From Sphingomonas caeni (lineage in GTDB: Bacteria > Pseudomonadota > Alphaproteobacteria > Sphingomonadales > Sphingomonadaceae), in contig NZ_JAPDOK010000007.1 in the NCBI RefSeq assembly GCF_026013415.1, positions 1 to 64,000 on the forward strand: a stretch of DNA of 64,000 bases, given 5' to 3'. Shown here one piece after another: positions 1 through 8,416 of the stretch. The notes below the pieces were generated by a model. That model was not told where the DNA came from and searched no databases. It worked only from the letters and a program-made list of their open reading frames with translations. A program made the translations under genes and the position numbers. Positions within the stretch are counted from its first letter, which is position 1. Each line of letters opens with the position of its first letter.

Positions 1-94
1 CGCCATGCGCGCCGACAAAACCGATCAGAGCTTCAAAGCTTGCATCTATCTCGCCGCAGCCGTCATCAACTCACGATCAATCTCAACAGGCCCT
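1..94 (+). mobile_element. Possible 3' end of an IS5-type transposase (partial)
   Basis: The window opens inside a frame (codons from base 2) whose first residues include DKTDQSFKACIYLAAAVINS. This resembles the C-terminus of IS5-family DDE transposases, which often end in a '(Y/D)KT..SF....LAA..IN/WL' pattern. The frame runs on to a TGA at 179-181, overlapping the trpB start. The sequence ending at about base 93 (CAATCTCAACAGGCCC) could be a right terminal repeat, followed by CTA, which fits a TNA target site. There is no trpF here, although many alphaproteobacteria have trpF just upstream of trpB. The call rests on a short remembered pattern. The alternative is unannotated intergenic DNA. 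Confidence 0.3.
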
Positions 95-177
95 AGCATA
101 GCGAAAGCCTGGCTTGGCACAGCCCTGCCTCGACTTGGCTCGACACTCCGGACCAGACTGCTAAAGCCGCACCCGCA

Positions 178-1389
<1,212 letters not shown>

Positions 1390-1402
1390 CAAGGGGCGTA
1401 AG

Positions 1403-2188
1403 ATGACCCGCCTCGCCGCCGCCTTCGCCAAAGGCCCCGCGCTCGTCACCTTCGTCACCGCCGGCGATGGCCCCACCGCCGCCGTGCTCGACGCACTGGT
1501 CGCGGGCGGGGCGGATGTGATCGAGCTCGGCATGCCCTTCACCGATCCGATGGCCGATGGCCCCGCGATCCAGGCCGCGAACCTCCGCAGCCTCGGCAAG
1601 GGCACCCGCACCGCCGACGTGTTCAACCTCGCCCGCGGTTTTCGCCAGCGCCATCCGGAGACGCCGCTCGTCCTGATGGGCTATGCCAATCCGATGACCG
1701 TGCGCGGCCCCGAATGGTTCGCCTCCGCCTGCGCCGAGGCGGGCGTCGACGGGGTGATCTGCGTCGATATCCCCGCCGAGGAGGATGACAGTCTCGGCGA
1801 AGCCCTGCGCGCCGCCGGGGTCGCCAATATCCGCCTCGCCACCCCCACCACCGACACCGCGCGCCTGCCCGCGGTGCTCGAAGGGGCGAGCGGCTTCCTC
1901 TATTATGTCTCGGTCGCCGGGATCACCGGCCTCCAGCAGGCCGCGCAGGACAGCATCGAAAGCGCGGTCGCCCGGCTCAAGCGCGCCACTACGCTCCCCG
2001 TCGCGGTCGGTTTCGGCGTGCGCACCCCCGACCAGGCCGCCGCGATCGCCCGTGTCGCGGACGGTGTCGTGGTCGGATCGGCAATCGTCGAACTGGTCGG
2101 CCGGCACGGCGAGGATGCGCCGGAACCCGTCCGCGCCTATATCCATTCGCTCAAGACGGCGATCGCCGCCGCCAAGGAAGTCGCATGA
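1403..2188 (+). CDS. trpA: Tryptophan synthase alpha chain
   Basis: This 261-residue TIM-barrel subunit cleaves indole-3-glycerol phosphate and channels indole to TrpB. The catalytic acids are present: Glu41 in ELGMPFTDP and Asp52 in MADGP, 11 residues apart as in the E49/D60 pair of the enteric enzyme. The [13 protein letters not shown] segment that lines the active site is also intact. It lies 13 bp after trpB, and its last 4 bases overlap the accD start (ATGA), so translation of trpB, trpA and accD is probably coupled. Confidence 0.97.
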   Translation: MTRLAAAFAKGPALVTFVTAGDGPTAAVLDALVAGGADVIELGMPFTDPMADGPAIQAANLRSLGKGTRTADVFNLARGFRQRHPETPLVLMGYANPMTVRGPEWFASACAEAGVDGVICVDIPAEEDDSLGEALRAAGVANIRLATPTTDTARLPAVLEGASGFLYYVSVAGITGLQQAAQDSIESAVARLKRATTLPVAVGFGVRTPDQAAAIARVADGVVVGSAIVELVGRHGEDAPEPVRAYIHSLKTAIAAAKEVA

Positions 2189-3036
2189 CCTGGATCTCGA
2201 GAGTCCGAAATGCCCTCGCTTATGTCACCAAGCGCGAGACGCCAGACAATCTCTGGCACAAGTGCAAGGGTTGCGGGACAATGGTTTTCGTCAAGGAGCT
2301 CGAAGAGAATCTGAGTGTCTGCCCGACCTGCGACTATCATGAGCGGATCGGCCCCGCCGAGCGGTTCGAGCATCTGTTCGATCCCGGCTACACCGTTCTC
2401 GCCAGCCCGAAAGTGGCCGAGGACCCGCTCAAGTTCCGCGATTCGAAGCGCTATGTCGATCGCCTGCGCACCGCGCGCACCGAGACCGGCGAGCCCGACG
2501 CGTTCATCAACGCCAGCGGCAATATCCTCGGCCGCCACGCGGTGATCGGGGTGCAGGATTTCGCCTTCATGGGCGGATCGATGGGCCAGGCGGTGGGCGA
2601 GGCGTTCATCGCCGGGGTCGAGGCCGCGATCGGCGCGCGCGCGCCCTATATCGTCTTCACCGCTTCGGGCGGCGCGCGGATGCAGGAGGGCATCCTGTCG
2701 CTGATGCAGATGCCGCGCACCACCGTGGCGATCGAGATGCTCCACGATGCGGGGCTCCCCTATATCGTGGTGCTGACCGACCCGACCTCGGGTGGCGTCA
2801 TGGCGGCGTATGCGATGCTGGGCGACGTCCAGATCGCCGAGCCCCGCGCCACCCTGGCCTTTACCGGCCGCCGCGTGATCGAGAACACGATCCGCGAGAA
2901 GCTGCCCGACGATTTCCAGACGAGCGAATATTATCTCGATCACGGGCTGGTCGACATGGTGACGCACCGCAAGGACCTGCGCGAGACGCTGGGGCAGCTG
3001 ATCGGGTTGCTCTGCGAGGGGAAGAAGGCGGCGTAG
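2185..3036 (+). CDS. accD: Acetyl-CoA carboxylase, carboxyltransferase subunit beta
   Basis: This 283-residue subunit pairs with AccA to move the carboxyl group from biotin to acetyl-CoA, the first step of fatty acid synthesis. The N-terminal four-cysteine zinc ribbon is complete (Cys27, Cys30, Cys46, Cys49 in KCKGCG and VCPTCD). The crotonase-fold carboxyltransferase domain follows, with the [12 protein letters not shown] and SGGARMQEG oxyanion-forming motifs. The ATG overlaps the trpA stop by 4 bases, and folC begins 9 bp downstream. The trpA-accD-folC order is common in alphaproteobacteria. Confidence 0.97.
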   Translation: MTWISRVRNALAYVTKRETPDNLWHKCKGCGTMVFVKELEENLSVCPTCDYHERIGPAERFEHLFDPGYTVLASPKVAEDPLKFRDSKRYVDRLRTARTETGEPDAFINASGNILGRHAVIGVQDFAFMGGSMGQAVGEAFIAGVEAAIGARAPYIVFTASGGARMQEGILSLMQMPRTTVAIEMLHDAGLPYIVVLTDPTSGGVMAAYAMLGDVQIAEPRATLAFTGRRVIENTIREKLPDDFQTSEYYLDHGLVDMVTHRKDLRETLGQLIGLLCEGKKAA

Positions 3037-3045
3037 CACCCGAAA

Positions 3046-4350
3046 GTGCCCGACCACGCTACCTCTTCCTCCCCCCCGGTCCAGCGCCAGCTCGACCGGT
3101 TGACCGCGCTCTCCCCCGGCGCCGATATCCTCGGTCTCGAGCGGATCACCGCGCTGCTCGCCCGCATCGGCGACCCGCACCTGAGCCTCCCCCCGGTGCT
3201 CCATGTCGCCGGGACCAACGGCAAGGGATCGACCTGCGCCTTCCTGCGCGCGGCGATCGAGGCGGCGGGCTTGCGCGCTCATGTCTATTCGAGCCCACAC
3301 CTCGTCCGGTTCAACGAGCGTATCCGCCTGGCGGGGCATCTCATCGAGGATGCCATGCTGGCGCCGCTGCTCGAAGAGGTGCTCGATGCGGGCGGCGATA
3401 TCGGGGCGAGCTTCTTCGAGGTCACCACCGCCGCCGCCTTTCTCGCCTTCTCGCGCACGCCCGCTAATGCCTGTGTGATCGAGGTGGGGCTCGGCGGGCG
3501 GCTCGATGCGACGAACGTCCTCCCGCGCCCCGCCGCGACCGGGATCGCCCAGCTCGGGATCGACCATCAGAGCTTCCTCGGCGATACCCTGCTCGAGATT
3601 GCGGGCGAGAAAGCCGGGATCGCCAAGCCCGGCGTGCCGCTGGTCACGATGCGCTACGCCGGGGATATCGCCGCGCGGGTCGCGCAGGTTGCCCGGGAGG
3701 CGGGGGCGCCGCTGCTGATGGAAGGCGATGGCTGGCACTGGTCCGCGGCGGACGGCCAGCTCCGCTATGCCGATGCCCGGGGGGAGATCGAAACGCCCCT
3801 CCCCGCGCTCGCCGGGCCGCATCAGCCGGCCAATCTCGCGCTGGCGATCGCGCTGCTGCGGGCGCAGTCGGCGCTGACCATTCCCGACGACGCCCTTTCG
3901 ACCGCCGCCGGCAACGCCCGCTGGCCCGCGCGGATGCAGCCTCTCGCGCCCGGCCCGCTCGCCGCGCTCGCTCCCGCCCCGGTCTGGCTCGACGGCGGTC
4001 ACAACCCCGCCGCCGCCGCCGCAGTCACCGAAACGCTGCGCCAGGTCGCGCCCAAAGGCCCGCGCTACCTGATCCTGGGCATGCTCGCCAACAAGGATCC
4101 GCACGGCCTGCTCGCCCCGCTCGCGCCGCTGCTGTCGGGAATCACCGCGGTCCCGGTGCCGGGTCACGAGCATCATGCCCCGGCGGCGCTCGCACGGATC
4201 GGGCAGGCGCTGGGCCTTGAAGCCACCACCGCCGGCGATGTCCCGCAGGCGCTCGCCGCGCTTCCCGCCGGCACCGGCGCAGTCCTGATCCTCGGCTCAC
4301 TCTATCTCGCGGGCACCGTGCTCGAAGCGAACCGGCAACTGCCCGATTAG
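3046..4350 (+). CDS. folC: Bifunctional folylpolyglutamate/dihydrofolate synthase
   Basis: This 434-residue Mur-ligase-type enzyme adds glutamate to dihydropteroate and to folates using ATP. The P-loop GTNGKGST is at residues 56-63, the SSPHLVRFNERI folate-loop block follows, and the C-terminal ligase domain contains WLDGGHNPAA. A GTG at 3046, 9 bp after the accD stop, gives the expected N-terminus, because FolC normally begins about 50 residues before the P-loop. It is the last gene of this plus-strand group. The next gene is convergent, with the 4351-4672 gap between them. Confidence 0.95.
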   Translation: MPDHATSSSPPVQRQLDRLTALSPGADILGLERITALLARIGDPHLSLPPVLHVAGTNGKGSTCAFLRAAIEAAGLRAHVYSSPHLVRFNERIRLAGHLIEDAMLAPLLEEVLDAGGDIGASFFEVTTAAAFLAFSRTPANACVIEVGLGGRLDATNVLPRPAATGIAQLGIDHQSFLGDTLLEIAGEKAGIAKPGVPLVTMRYAGDIAARVAQVAREAGAPLLMEGDGWHWSAADGQLRYADARGEIETPLPALAGPHQPANLALAIALLRAQSALTIPDDALSTAAGNARWPARMQPLAPGPLAALAPAPVWLDGGHNPAAAAAVTETLRQVAPKGPRYLILGMLANKDPHGLLAPLAPLLSGITAVPVPGHEHHAPAALARIGQALGLEATTAGDVPQALAALPAGTGAVLILGSLYLAGTVLEANRQLPD

Positions 4351-4393
4351 GGTCCGGGCTCGATTTGCGCAGGAGGCTGGGCCGTCCCAGCAT

Positions 4394-4560
4394 GTGAAAG
4401 TTGACACTAGCTTCACACTATCGCGCATGTCTTGCGCCGCGCAGTTCCCGGGGGAAAAGGCCTGGTTCACCAGGTGCGGATCGACAGGGCCAAAGAGCGG
4501 GCGGAGCGACCGGCTGCGCGAGCCAAGCAGGCGAAATCCTACATTGCAAGGGCTTGGGGA
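4394..4560 (+). repeat. Intergenic element A (repeat or possible RNA gene)
   Basis: The 322 bp gap between convergent folC and the TPR gene holds two blocks that recur, inverted, at 63353-63630. Block 1 (about 4398-4417) has TTGACAC and an imperfect TTCACAC 11 bp apart, about one helical turn. Block 2 (about 4491-4556) starts CAAAGAGCGG and ends AAATCCTACATTGCAAGGG. The spacer between the blocks is about 70 bp here and about 180 bp in the other copy, so the ends are conserved and the middle is not. There is no convincing reading frame. It may be an unlisted repeat family or a small RNA behind a tandem operator. The rest of the gap (4561-4672) holds a GGACTC/GAGTCC pairing and a small hairpin at 4649-4669, just past the TPR stop. 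Confidence 0.45.
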
Positions 4561-4672
4561 GCGGACTCTACGAACCACGCCCTGCAAAGCCCAGACGCGA
4601 ATGGAGTCCAGAGCCTCAAGCGCTGTCCCCTCGTAACCCTGGGCTCCTGATTTCGCAGGATCGCAAATCGGG

Positions 4673-5182
4673 TCAGGGCTTGGCCGGCGTCGCATCCGGC
4701 GGGTTGGTCGCGGCGACGACGCTGGCCGGCGGGCCCTTGTCGATCACGGCGGCGAGCAGGGTCGCGTCGTTGCACGGGCTGGTGCCGCAGATCGTGCGGA
4801 TGCGCGCCAGATTGCCCTTGGCCTTCTCGACCGCGCCCTTCTGGACCATCGCCTCGCCCTGGCCGCGCAGCGCCGCGACATCGTTGGGCTCGAGCGCCAA
4901 AGCCTCGGTATAAAGGCGGATCGCGCGGCCATAGAGCCCGCGCGCCCGGGCGATCTCGGCCAGGCCGATGAACGCGGCGCGGTTGCGCGGATCGACCGCG
5001 AGCGCGGTTTCGAGCGAGTCGATCGCGCCGTCGAAATTGCCCGACGCCTTCTGCGTCAGCCCCTGCTGGACCAGCGCGACCGATTTGGGATCGATCTGAT
5101 CGTCGGGCCGCTGGGCCATCAGGCCGGTGGAAACGGTCAGCAGCATGAGCGCTGCGGCGGCCGAGACAGCAAAAACTCGCAT
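4673..5182 (-). CDS. Exported TPR-repeat protein
   Basis: This 169-residue protein has an N-terminal signal peptide (hydrophobic stretch about residues 5-22, cleavage near GLMAQ). Roughly three tetratricopeptide repeats follow (about residues 35-130), with the usual spacing in GNFDGAIDSLETALAVDP and YGRAIRLYTEALALEP. The tail is proline- and alanine-rich. I chose the ATG at 5182 because GGAG lies 6 bases upstream; the ATG two codons earlier sits directly against the GGAG. It starts 32 bp after rsmB and is probably in its operon. Its partner is unknown. It is most likely a periplasmic scaffold protein. Confidence 0.8.
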   Translation of the reverse strand: MRVFAVSAAAALMLLTVSTGLMAQRPDDQIDPKSVALVQQGLTQKASGNFDGAIDSLETALAVDPRNRAAFIGLAEIARARGLYGRAIRLYTEALALEPNDVAALRGQGEAMVQKGAVEKAKGNLARIRTICGTSPCNDATLLAAVIDKGPPASVVAATNPPDATPAKP

Positions 5183-5214
5183 CAACATCTCCGGGGCTTG
5201 GACTCGCGGGGCTA

Positions 5215-6399
5215 TCATGGCCGCCGCATCCTTGCGACAAAAAATCCATCCGTCGAGTGGGACAACGGGGTCAACCGAATGCCGGGGCCGCGCGCGGTGC
5301 CCGCGCCCAGCGCGAGCGGCTCGGCGGTCCAGCCCGGATGGCGCTCCAGAAAGGCCAAAGCCTGCCCAGCCCCCTCGGCATCGAGCACCGAGCAGACGAC
5401 ATGGACCAGCACGCCGCCGGGACGGACCAGGCCTGCCGCCAGATCGAGGATCGCCTTTTGCGTCGCGACCAGCTTGGCGAGCCGATCGGGCGTCAGCCGC
5501 CAGCGTGCCTCGGGATTGCGGCGCCAGGTACCCGTTCCCGAACAGGGGGCATCGACGAAGACGATATCGGCGCGGCCGGTCTGGTCCGCGAGCTGGTGCG
5601 CCTCCTGGCCTGGATTGAGCAGGCGTGTCTCGGCAATGCTCACCCCGGCGCGTGCGGCGCGTTCGGGGAGCCGCTGGAGGCGGTCGCGGACGATGTCGCA
5701 GGCCAGAAGCTGCCCGACATTGCCCATCGCGGCGGCAAGCGCGAGCGTCTTGCCACCCGCCCCGGCGCACAGATCGACGACGCGGTGGCCGCGCTCGGCC
5801 CGGGCCGCGAGGGTGACGAGCTGGCTGCCCGCATCCTGCACTTCGATCTCGCCCTGATTATAGGCGGGGAGATTGTCGATCCGGGTATCGGACGGCAGGC
5901 GCAGCGCATCGGGGACGAAATCGAGCCGCTCGGCATCGGGAATTTCGGCGGCGAGCTGGGCGGGATCGGCCTTGAGGCGGTTGACGCGCAGATCGAGCGG
6001 GGCGCGGGCGAGCAGGGCCGCCTGGTCCGCCGCGCCAATCTCCGAGGCGCGGAGCGGCTTGACCAGCCAATGGGGCACATAGCCGGGCCGCGCGATCGGC
6101 TCGCCGGGATCGATCGCGGCGGGGCCATAGGGCGAGCCGTCGAACGCCTCGGCCAGCCCGGGCCGCTCCGCCACGAGCGCGAGCATCGCCGCGCGGCCGC
6201 TCCCGGGCCGTTCGCCGAGCAGCCGGACCGCGTCATAGACCAGCTCACGGATCGCGCGGCGGTCCTTCGACCCGGCATAGCGGCGCGCGGCGAACCATCG
6301 GGCGATCAGCGTGTCGGCCGCCGCGCCATTATCGCGGGCGGCGCCGATGATCTGGTCGAGCAGCTCGATGGCAGCCTGGGTGCGCGCGGCGGGGGTCAT
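5215..6399 (-). CDS. rsmB: 16S rRNA (cytosine-C5)-methyltransferase, RsmB/NOL1-NOP2-Sun family
   Basis: This 394-residue SAM-dependent enzyme probably makes m5C967 in 16S rRNA. An N-terminal NusB-like helical domain (about 1-130) precedes the Rossmann domain, which has the SAM motif DLCAGAGGK at 209-217. Both cysteines of the family's two-cysteine mechanism are present: Cys286 in PCSGTG and Cys336 in the VCS of motif VI. The ATG at 6399 begins the alignable N-terminus; an upstream in-frame ATG at 6453 would add 18 residues unlike the family. It is divergent from the arsenic operon. RsmF-type specificity cannot be excluded from sequence alone. Confidence 0.88.
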   Translation of the reverse strand: MTPAARTQAAIELLDQIIGAARDNGAAADTLIARWFAARRYAGSKDRRAIRELVYDAVRLLGERPGSGRAAMLALVAERPGLAEAFDGSPYGPAAIDPGEPIARPGYVPHWLVKPLRASEIGAADQAALLARAPLDLRVNRLKADPAQLAAEIPDAERLDFVPDALRLPSDTRIDNLPAYNQGEIEVQDAGSQLVTLAARAERGHRVVDLCAGAGGKTLALAAAMGNVGQLLACDIVRDRLQRLPERAARAGVSIAETRLLNPGQEAHQLADQTGRADIVFVDAPCSGTGTWRRNPEARWRLTPDRLAKLVATQKAILDLAAGLVRPGGVLVHVVCSVLDAEGAGQALAFLERHPGWTAEPLALGAGTARGPGIRLTPLSHSTDGFFVARMRRP

Positions 6400-6469
6400 G
6401 GCGCGGCGTAGAGCAGAGGAACTCCTACATGGGAAGAGCGTCGCACCAGCCACCTCCGGGGCTTTTCAA

Positions 6470-6495
6470 ATTCGATATTTCGGCTATCGTCGAAT
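6470..6495. promoter_or_regulatory. Candidate ArsR operator upstream of arsI
   Basis: There is an imperfect inverted repeat: ATTCGATA at 6470-6477 and TATCGTCGAAT at 6485-6495 (one inserted T), 23 bp before the arsI start. ArsR/SmtB repressors bind AT-rich dyads of this kind over the promoters of their own operons. The stretch is clearly AT-richer than its surroundings and lies between divergent rsmB and arsI. Assignment to the ArsR encoded at 6934 is inference. Confidence 0.5.
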
Positions 6496-6517
6496 ACTCG
6501 AATCGATGGAGATGCCC

Positions 6518-6934
6518 ATGAAGCGCCTGCACATGCATATCAGCGTGCCCGACCTCGACCAGGCCATCGGCTTCTATTCCACGCTGTTCGACGCGCCGCC
6601 CTCGGTGACCAAGCCCGATTATGCGAAGTGGATGCTCGACGATCCGCGTGTGAACCTCGCCATCTCGGCGCGGGCACGCGCGCCGGGGATCGATCATGTC
6701 GGCGTGCAGGTCGACAGCACCGAGGAGCTCGCCGAACTGGCGACACGGCTCAAGGCCGCGGGATCGGAGACCTTCGACCAGCAGGCCACGACCTGCTGCT
6801 ACGCCAAATCCGACAAGTCCTGGGTCACCGACACCGCCGGCGTGCGTTGGGAGACCTTCTTCACGCATGGCGAAGCCACTTCCTATGGCGAGGACGAAGC
6901 GATTCCGCAGCCCGCCGCCAAGGCGTGCTGCTGA
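6518..6934 (+). CDS. arsI: ArsI/CadI-family VOC protein (probable C-As lyase)
   Basis: This 138-residue vicinal-oxygen-chelate protein matches the ArsI/CadI group. Fe(II)-dependent ArsI enzymes cleave the carbon-arsenic bond of trivalent organoarsenicals such as methylarsenite. The diagnostic vicinal cysteines are Cys93-Cys94 (TTCCYAKSDKSW). Likely metal ligands are an N-terminal histidine (H5 or H7), His60 (GIDHVG) and Glu112 (RWETFF). A second Cys-Cys pair ends the protein. The ATG at 6518 has GGAG 6 bases upstream; ATGs at 6506 and 6512 are less well placed. It leads a tightly packed arsR-aqpS-arsC operon. A thiol-metal-binding CadI role is the alternative. Confidence 0.85.
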   Translation: MKRLHMHISVPDLDQAIGFYSTLFDAPPSVTKPDYAKWMLDDPRVNLAISARARAPGIDHVGVQVDSTEELAELATRLKAAGSETFDQQATTCCYAKSDKSWVTDTAGVRWETFFTHGEATSYGEDEAIPQPAAKACC

Positions 6935-7278
6935 TGCAGCTGCCAACCGCGGTAGAGGCGCTGTCCGCGCTCGCGCATGCCAGCCGTCTTGCCGTGTTCC
7001 GCCTGCTGGTCCGTGCCGGGGCGGAAGGCGTGGCGGCGGGCGACATCGCGCGCGAGGTCGGGGCGCTGCCCAACACGCTGTCGACGCATCTGACGATCCT
7101 GGGCTATGCGGGGCTGATCCAGTCGCGGCGCAAGGGGCGTTCGATCATCTATTCGGCCGATTATGAGCGAATGCGCGACCTACTGGGCTTCCTTGTCGCC
7201 GATTGCTGCGCCGGGCGACCCGAGATCTGCGGATCGCTGGGCGAATTCGCGGCCGATACCGGGTGTTGCGCCCAATGA
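6934..7278 (+). CDS. arsR: ArsR-family metalloid-responsive repressor
   Basis: This is a 114-residue winged-helix repressor. The helix-turn-helix covers about residues 34-62 (IAREVGALPNTLSTHLTIL) and a basic wing (RRKGRS) follows. Candidate As(III)-binding cysteines lie in the C-terminal part: Cys91-Cys92 and Cys99 in DCCAGRPEIC, and Cys111-Cys112 at the end. This differs from the N-terminal CVC of E. coli ArsR and resembles the C-terminal-cysteine types. Its ATG overlaps the arsI stop by one base and its stop overlaps aqpS by 4 bases. It probably represses its own operon through the dyad at 6470-6495. Confidence 0.92.
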   Translation: MQLPTAVEALSALAHASRLAVFRLLVRAGAEGVAAGDIAREVGALPNTLSTHLTILGYAGLIQSRRKGRSIIYSADYERMRDLLGFLVADCCAGRPEICGSLGEFAADTGCCAQ

Positions 7279-7940
7279 CGCTATCGCGCCGCCTCGCCGC
7301 CGAATTCGCCGGGACGGCGATGCTGCTCGCGATTGTCGTCGGCTCGGGGATCATGGGCGAGCGCCTGGCGAGCGGCAACGACGCGATCGCGCTGCTGGGC
7401 AATACGATCGCGACCGGCGCGGGGTTGATCGTGCTGATCCAGATGTTCGGCCCGGTATCGGGGGCGCATTTCAACCCGGCGGTGACGCTGGTCTTCCTCG
7501 CGAAGCGCGAAATGCCACCGCGTGCCGCCATGCCGTACATCGCCGTCCAGTTCGCAGGCGCGATCCTCGGCGTGTGGCTGGCGCACGCGATGTTCGCCGA
7601 GCCGGTCCTGCAGCTGTCGCACAAGGCGCGCGACGGCTTGGCGCAGGGTCTGGCGGAGGGCATCGCGACCTTCGGGCTGATCGGGACGATCCTGGGTGTC
7701 CGGCGCGCCCGGCCCGACTTCGTCCCCGTCGCGGTGGGGCTTTACATCACCGCCGCCTATTGGTTCACCGCCTCGACCTCGTTCGCCAACCCGGCGGTGA
7801 CGGTCGCGCGGAGCCTATCCGACACCTTCGCCGGGATCGCGCCGGCCTCGGTCCCGGTCTTCGTCGCGGGGCAGCTGGCGGGAACGGTCGCCGCGCTCGG
7901 TTTCTTCGGATGGCTGTTGAAAGAGGAGCCCCCGTCATGA
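7275..7940 (+). CDS. aqpS: Aquaglyceroporin (MIP family), arsenite channel AqpS-like
   Basis: This 221-residue inner-membrane channel has six predicted transmembrane helices and both half-helix NPA boxes: NPA at 67-69 (HFNPAVT) and 172-174 (FANPAVT). The ATG at 7275 overlaps the arsR stop (ATGA). In Sinorhizobium meliloti an AqpS in an ars operon replaces the usual arsenite pump: arsenate is reduced inside the cell and arsenite leaves down its gradient. The same arrangement here (arsR-aqpS-arsC, no arsB or acr3) supports that role. Water or glycerol transport alone is the less likely alternative. Confidence 0.9.
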   Translation: MTLSRRLAAEFAGTAMLLAIVVGSGIMGERLASGNDAIALLGNTIATGAGLIVLIQMFGPVSGAHFNPAVTLVFLAKREMPPRAAMPYIAVQFAGAILGVWLAHAMFAEPVLQLSHKARDGLAQGLAEGIATFGLIGTILGVRRARPDFVPVAVGLYITAAYWFTASTSFANPAVTVARSLSDTFAGIAPASVPVFVAGQLAGTVAALGFFGWLLKEEPPS

Positions 7941-8347
7941 CCCAGGCCTTTCCGGTCACCATCTATCACAATCCCGCCTGTGGCACCTCGCGCAACACGC
8001 TGGCGATGATCGAGGCGGCCGGGTACGCGCCGAGGGTCGTCGACTATCTGACGGCCGGCTGGACGCGGCCGCTTCTCGAGGAATTGCTGGCGGATATGGG
8101 TGCTGCCCCGCGCGATATCCTGCGCGAGAAAGGCACGCCCGCAGCCGAACTGGGCCTGCTCGATCCCGAGGCGGGCGACGAGGCGATCCTCGAGGCGATG
8201 CTGAAGCATCCGGTGCTGGTGAACCGGCCGATCGTGGTCACGCCAAAGGGCACGAAGCTCTGCCGGCCCTCCGAGGCGGTGTTGGCACTGCTGGATCGGG
8301 TTCCGGCCGAATTCACCAAGGAAGACGGCGAAATCGTCCGGCCATAG
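7937..8347 (+). CDS. arsC: Arsenate reductase, glutaredoxin-coupled ArsC type
   Basis: This 136-residue Spx/ArsC-fold enzyme reduces arsenate to arsenite. The catalytic cysteine is Cys15 in HNPACGTSRN, and the downstream arginine-containing stretch NRPIVVTPKGTKLCRP fits the substrate site of glutathione/glutaredoxin-type ArsC. Its ATG overlaps the aqpS stop by 4 bases, so it is translationally coupled to the channel that would remove its product. It is the last gene of the operon; the next gene starts 69 bp later with its own leader. Confidence 0.93.
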   Translation: MTQAFPVTIYHNPACGTSRNTLAMIEAAGYAPRVVDYLTAGWTRPLLEELLADMGAAPRDILREKGTPAAELGLLDPEAGDEAILEAMLKHPVLVNRPIVVTPKGTKLCRPSEAVLALLDRVPAEFTKEDGEIVRP

Positions 8348-8416
8348 CCGAGGGCCAATTGTCTAAGTTGGCTCCATCGATATGATCCCCTGCGACACGC
8401 CATCAGGGGACCCGCC

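Noticed and set aside
4394..4695. Small proteins encoded in element A or B (both have open frames with a CNVGF stretch)
   Set aside because: The frames lack credible starts and ribosome-binding sites. Conservation between A and B is limited to short end blocks, and the predicted residues between them do not align.
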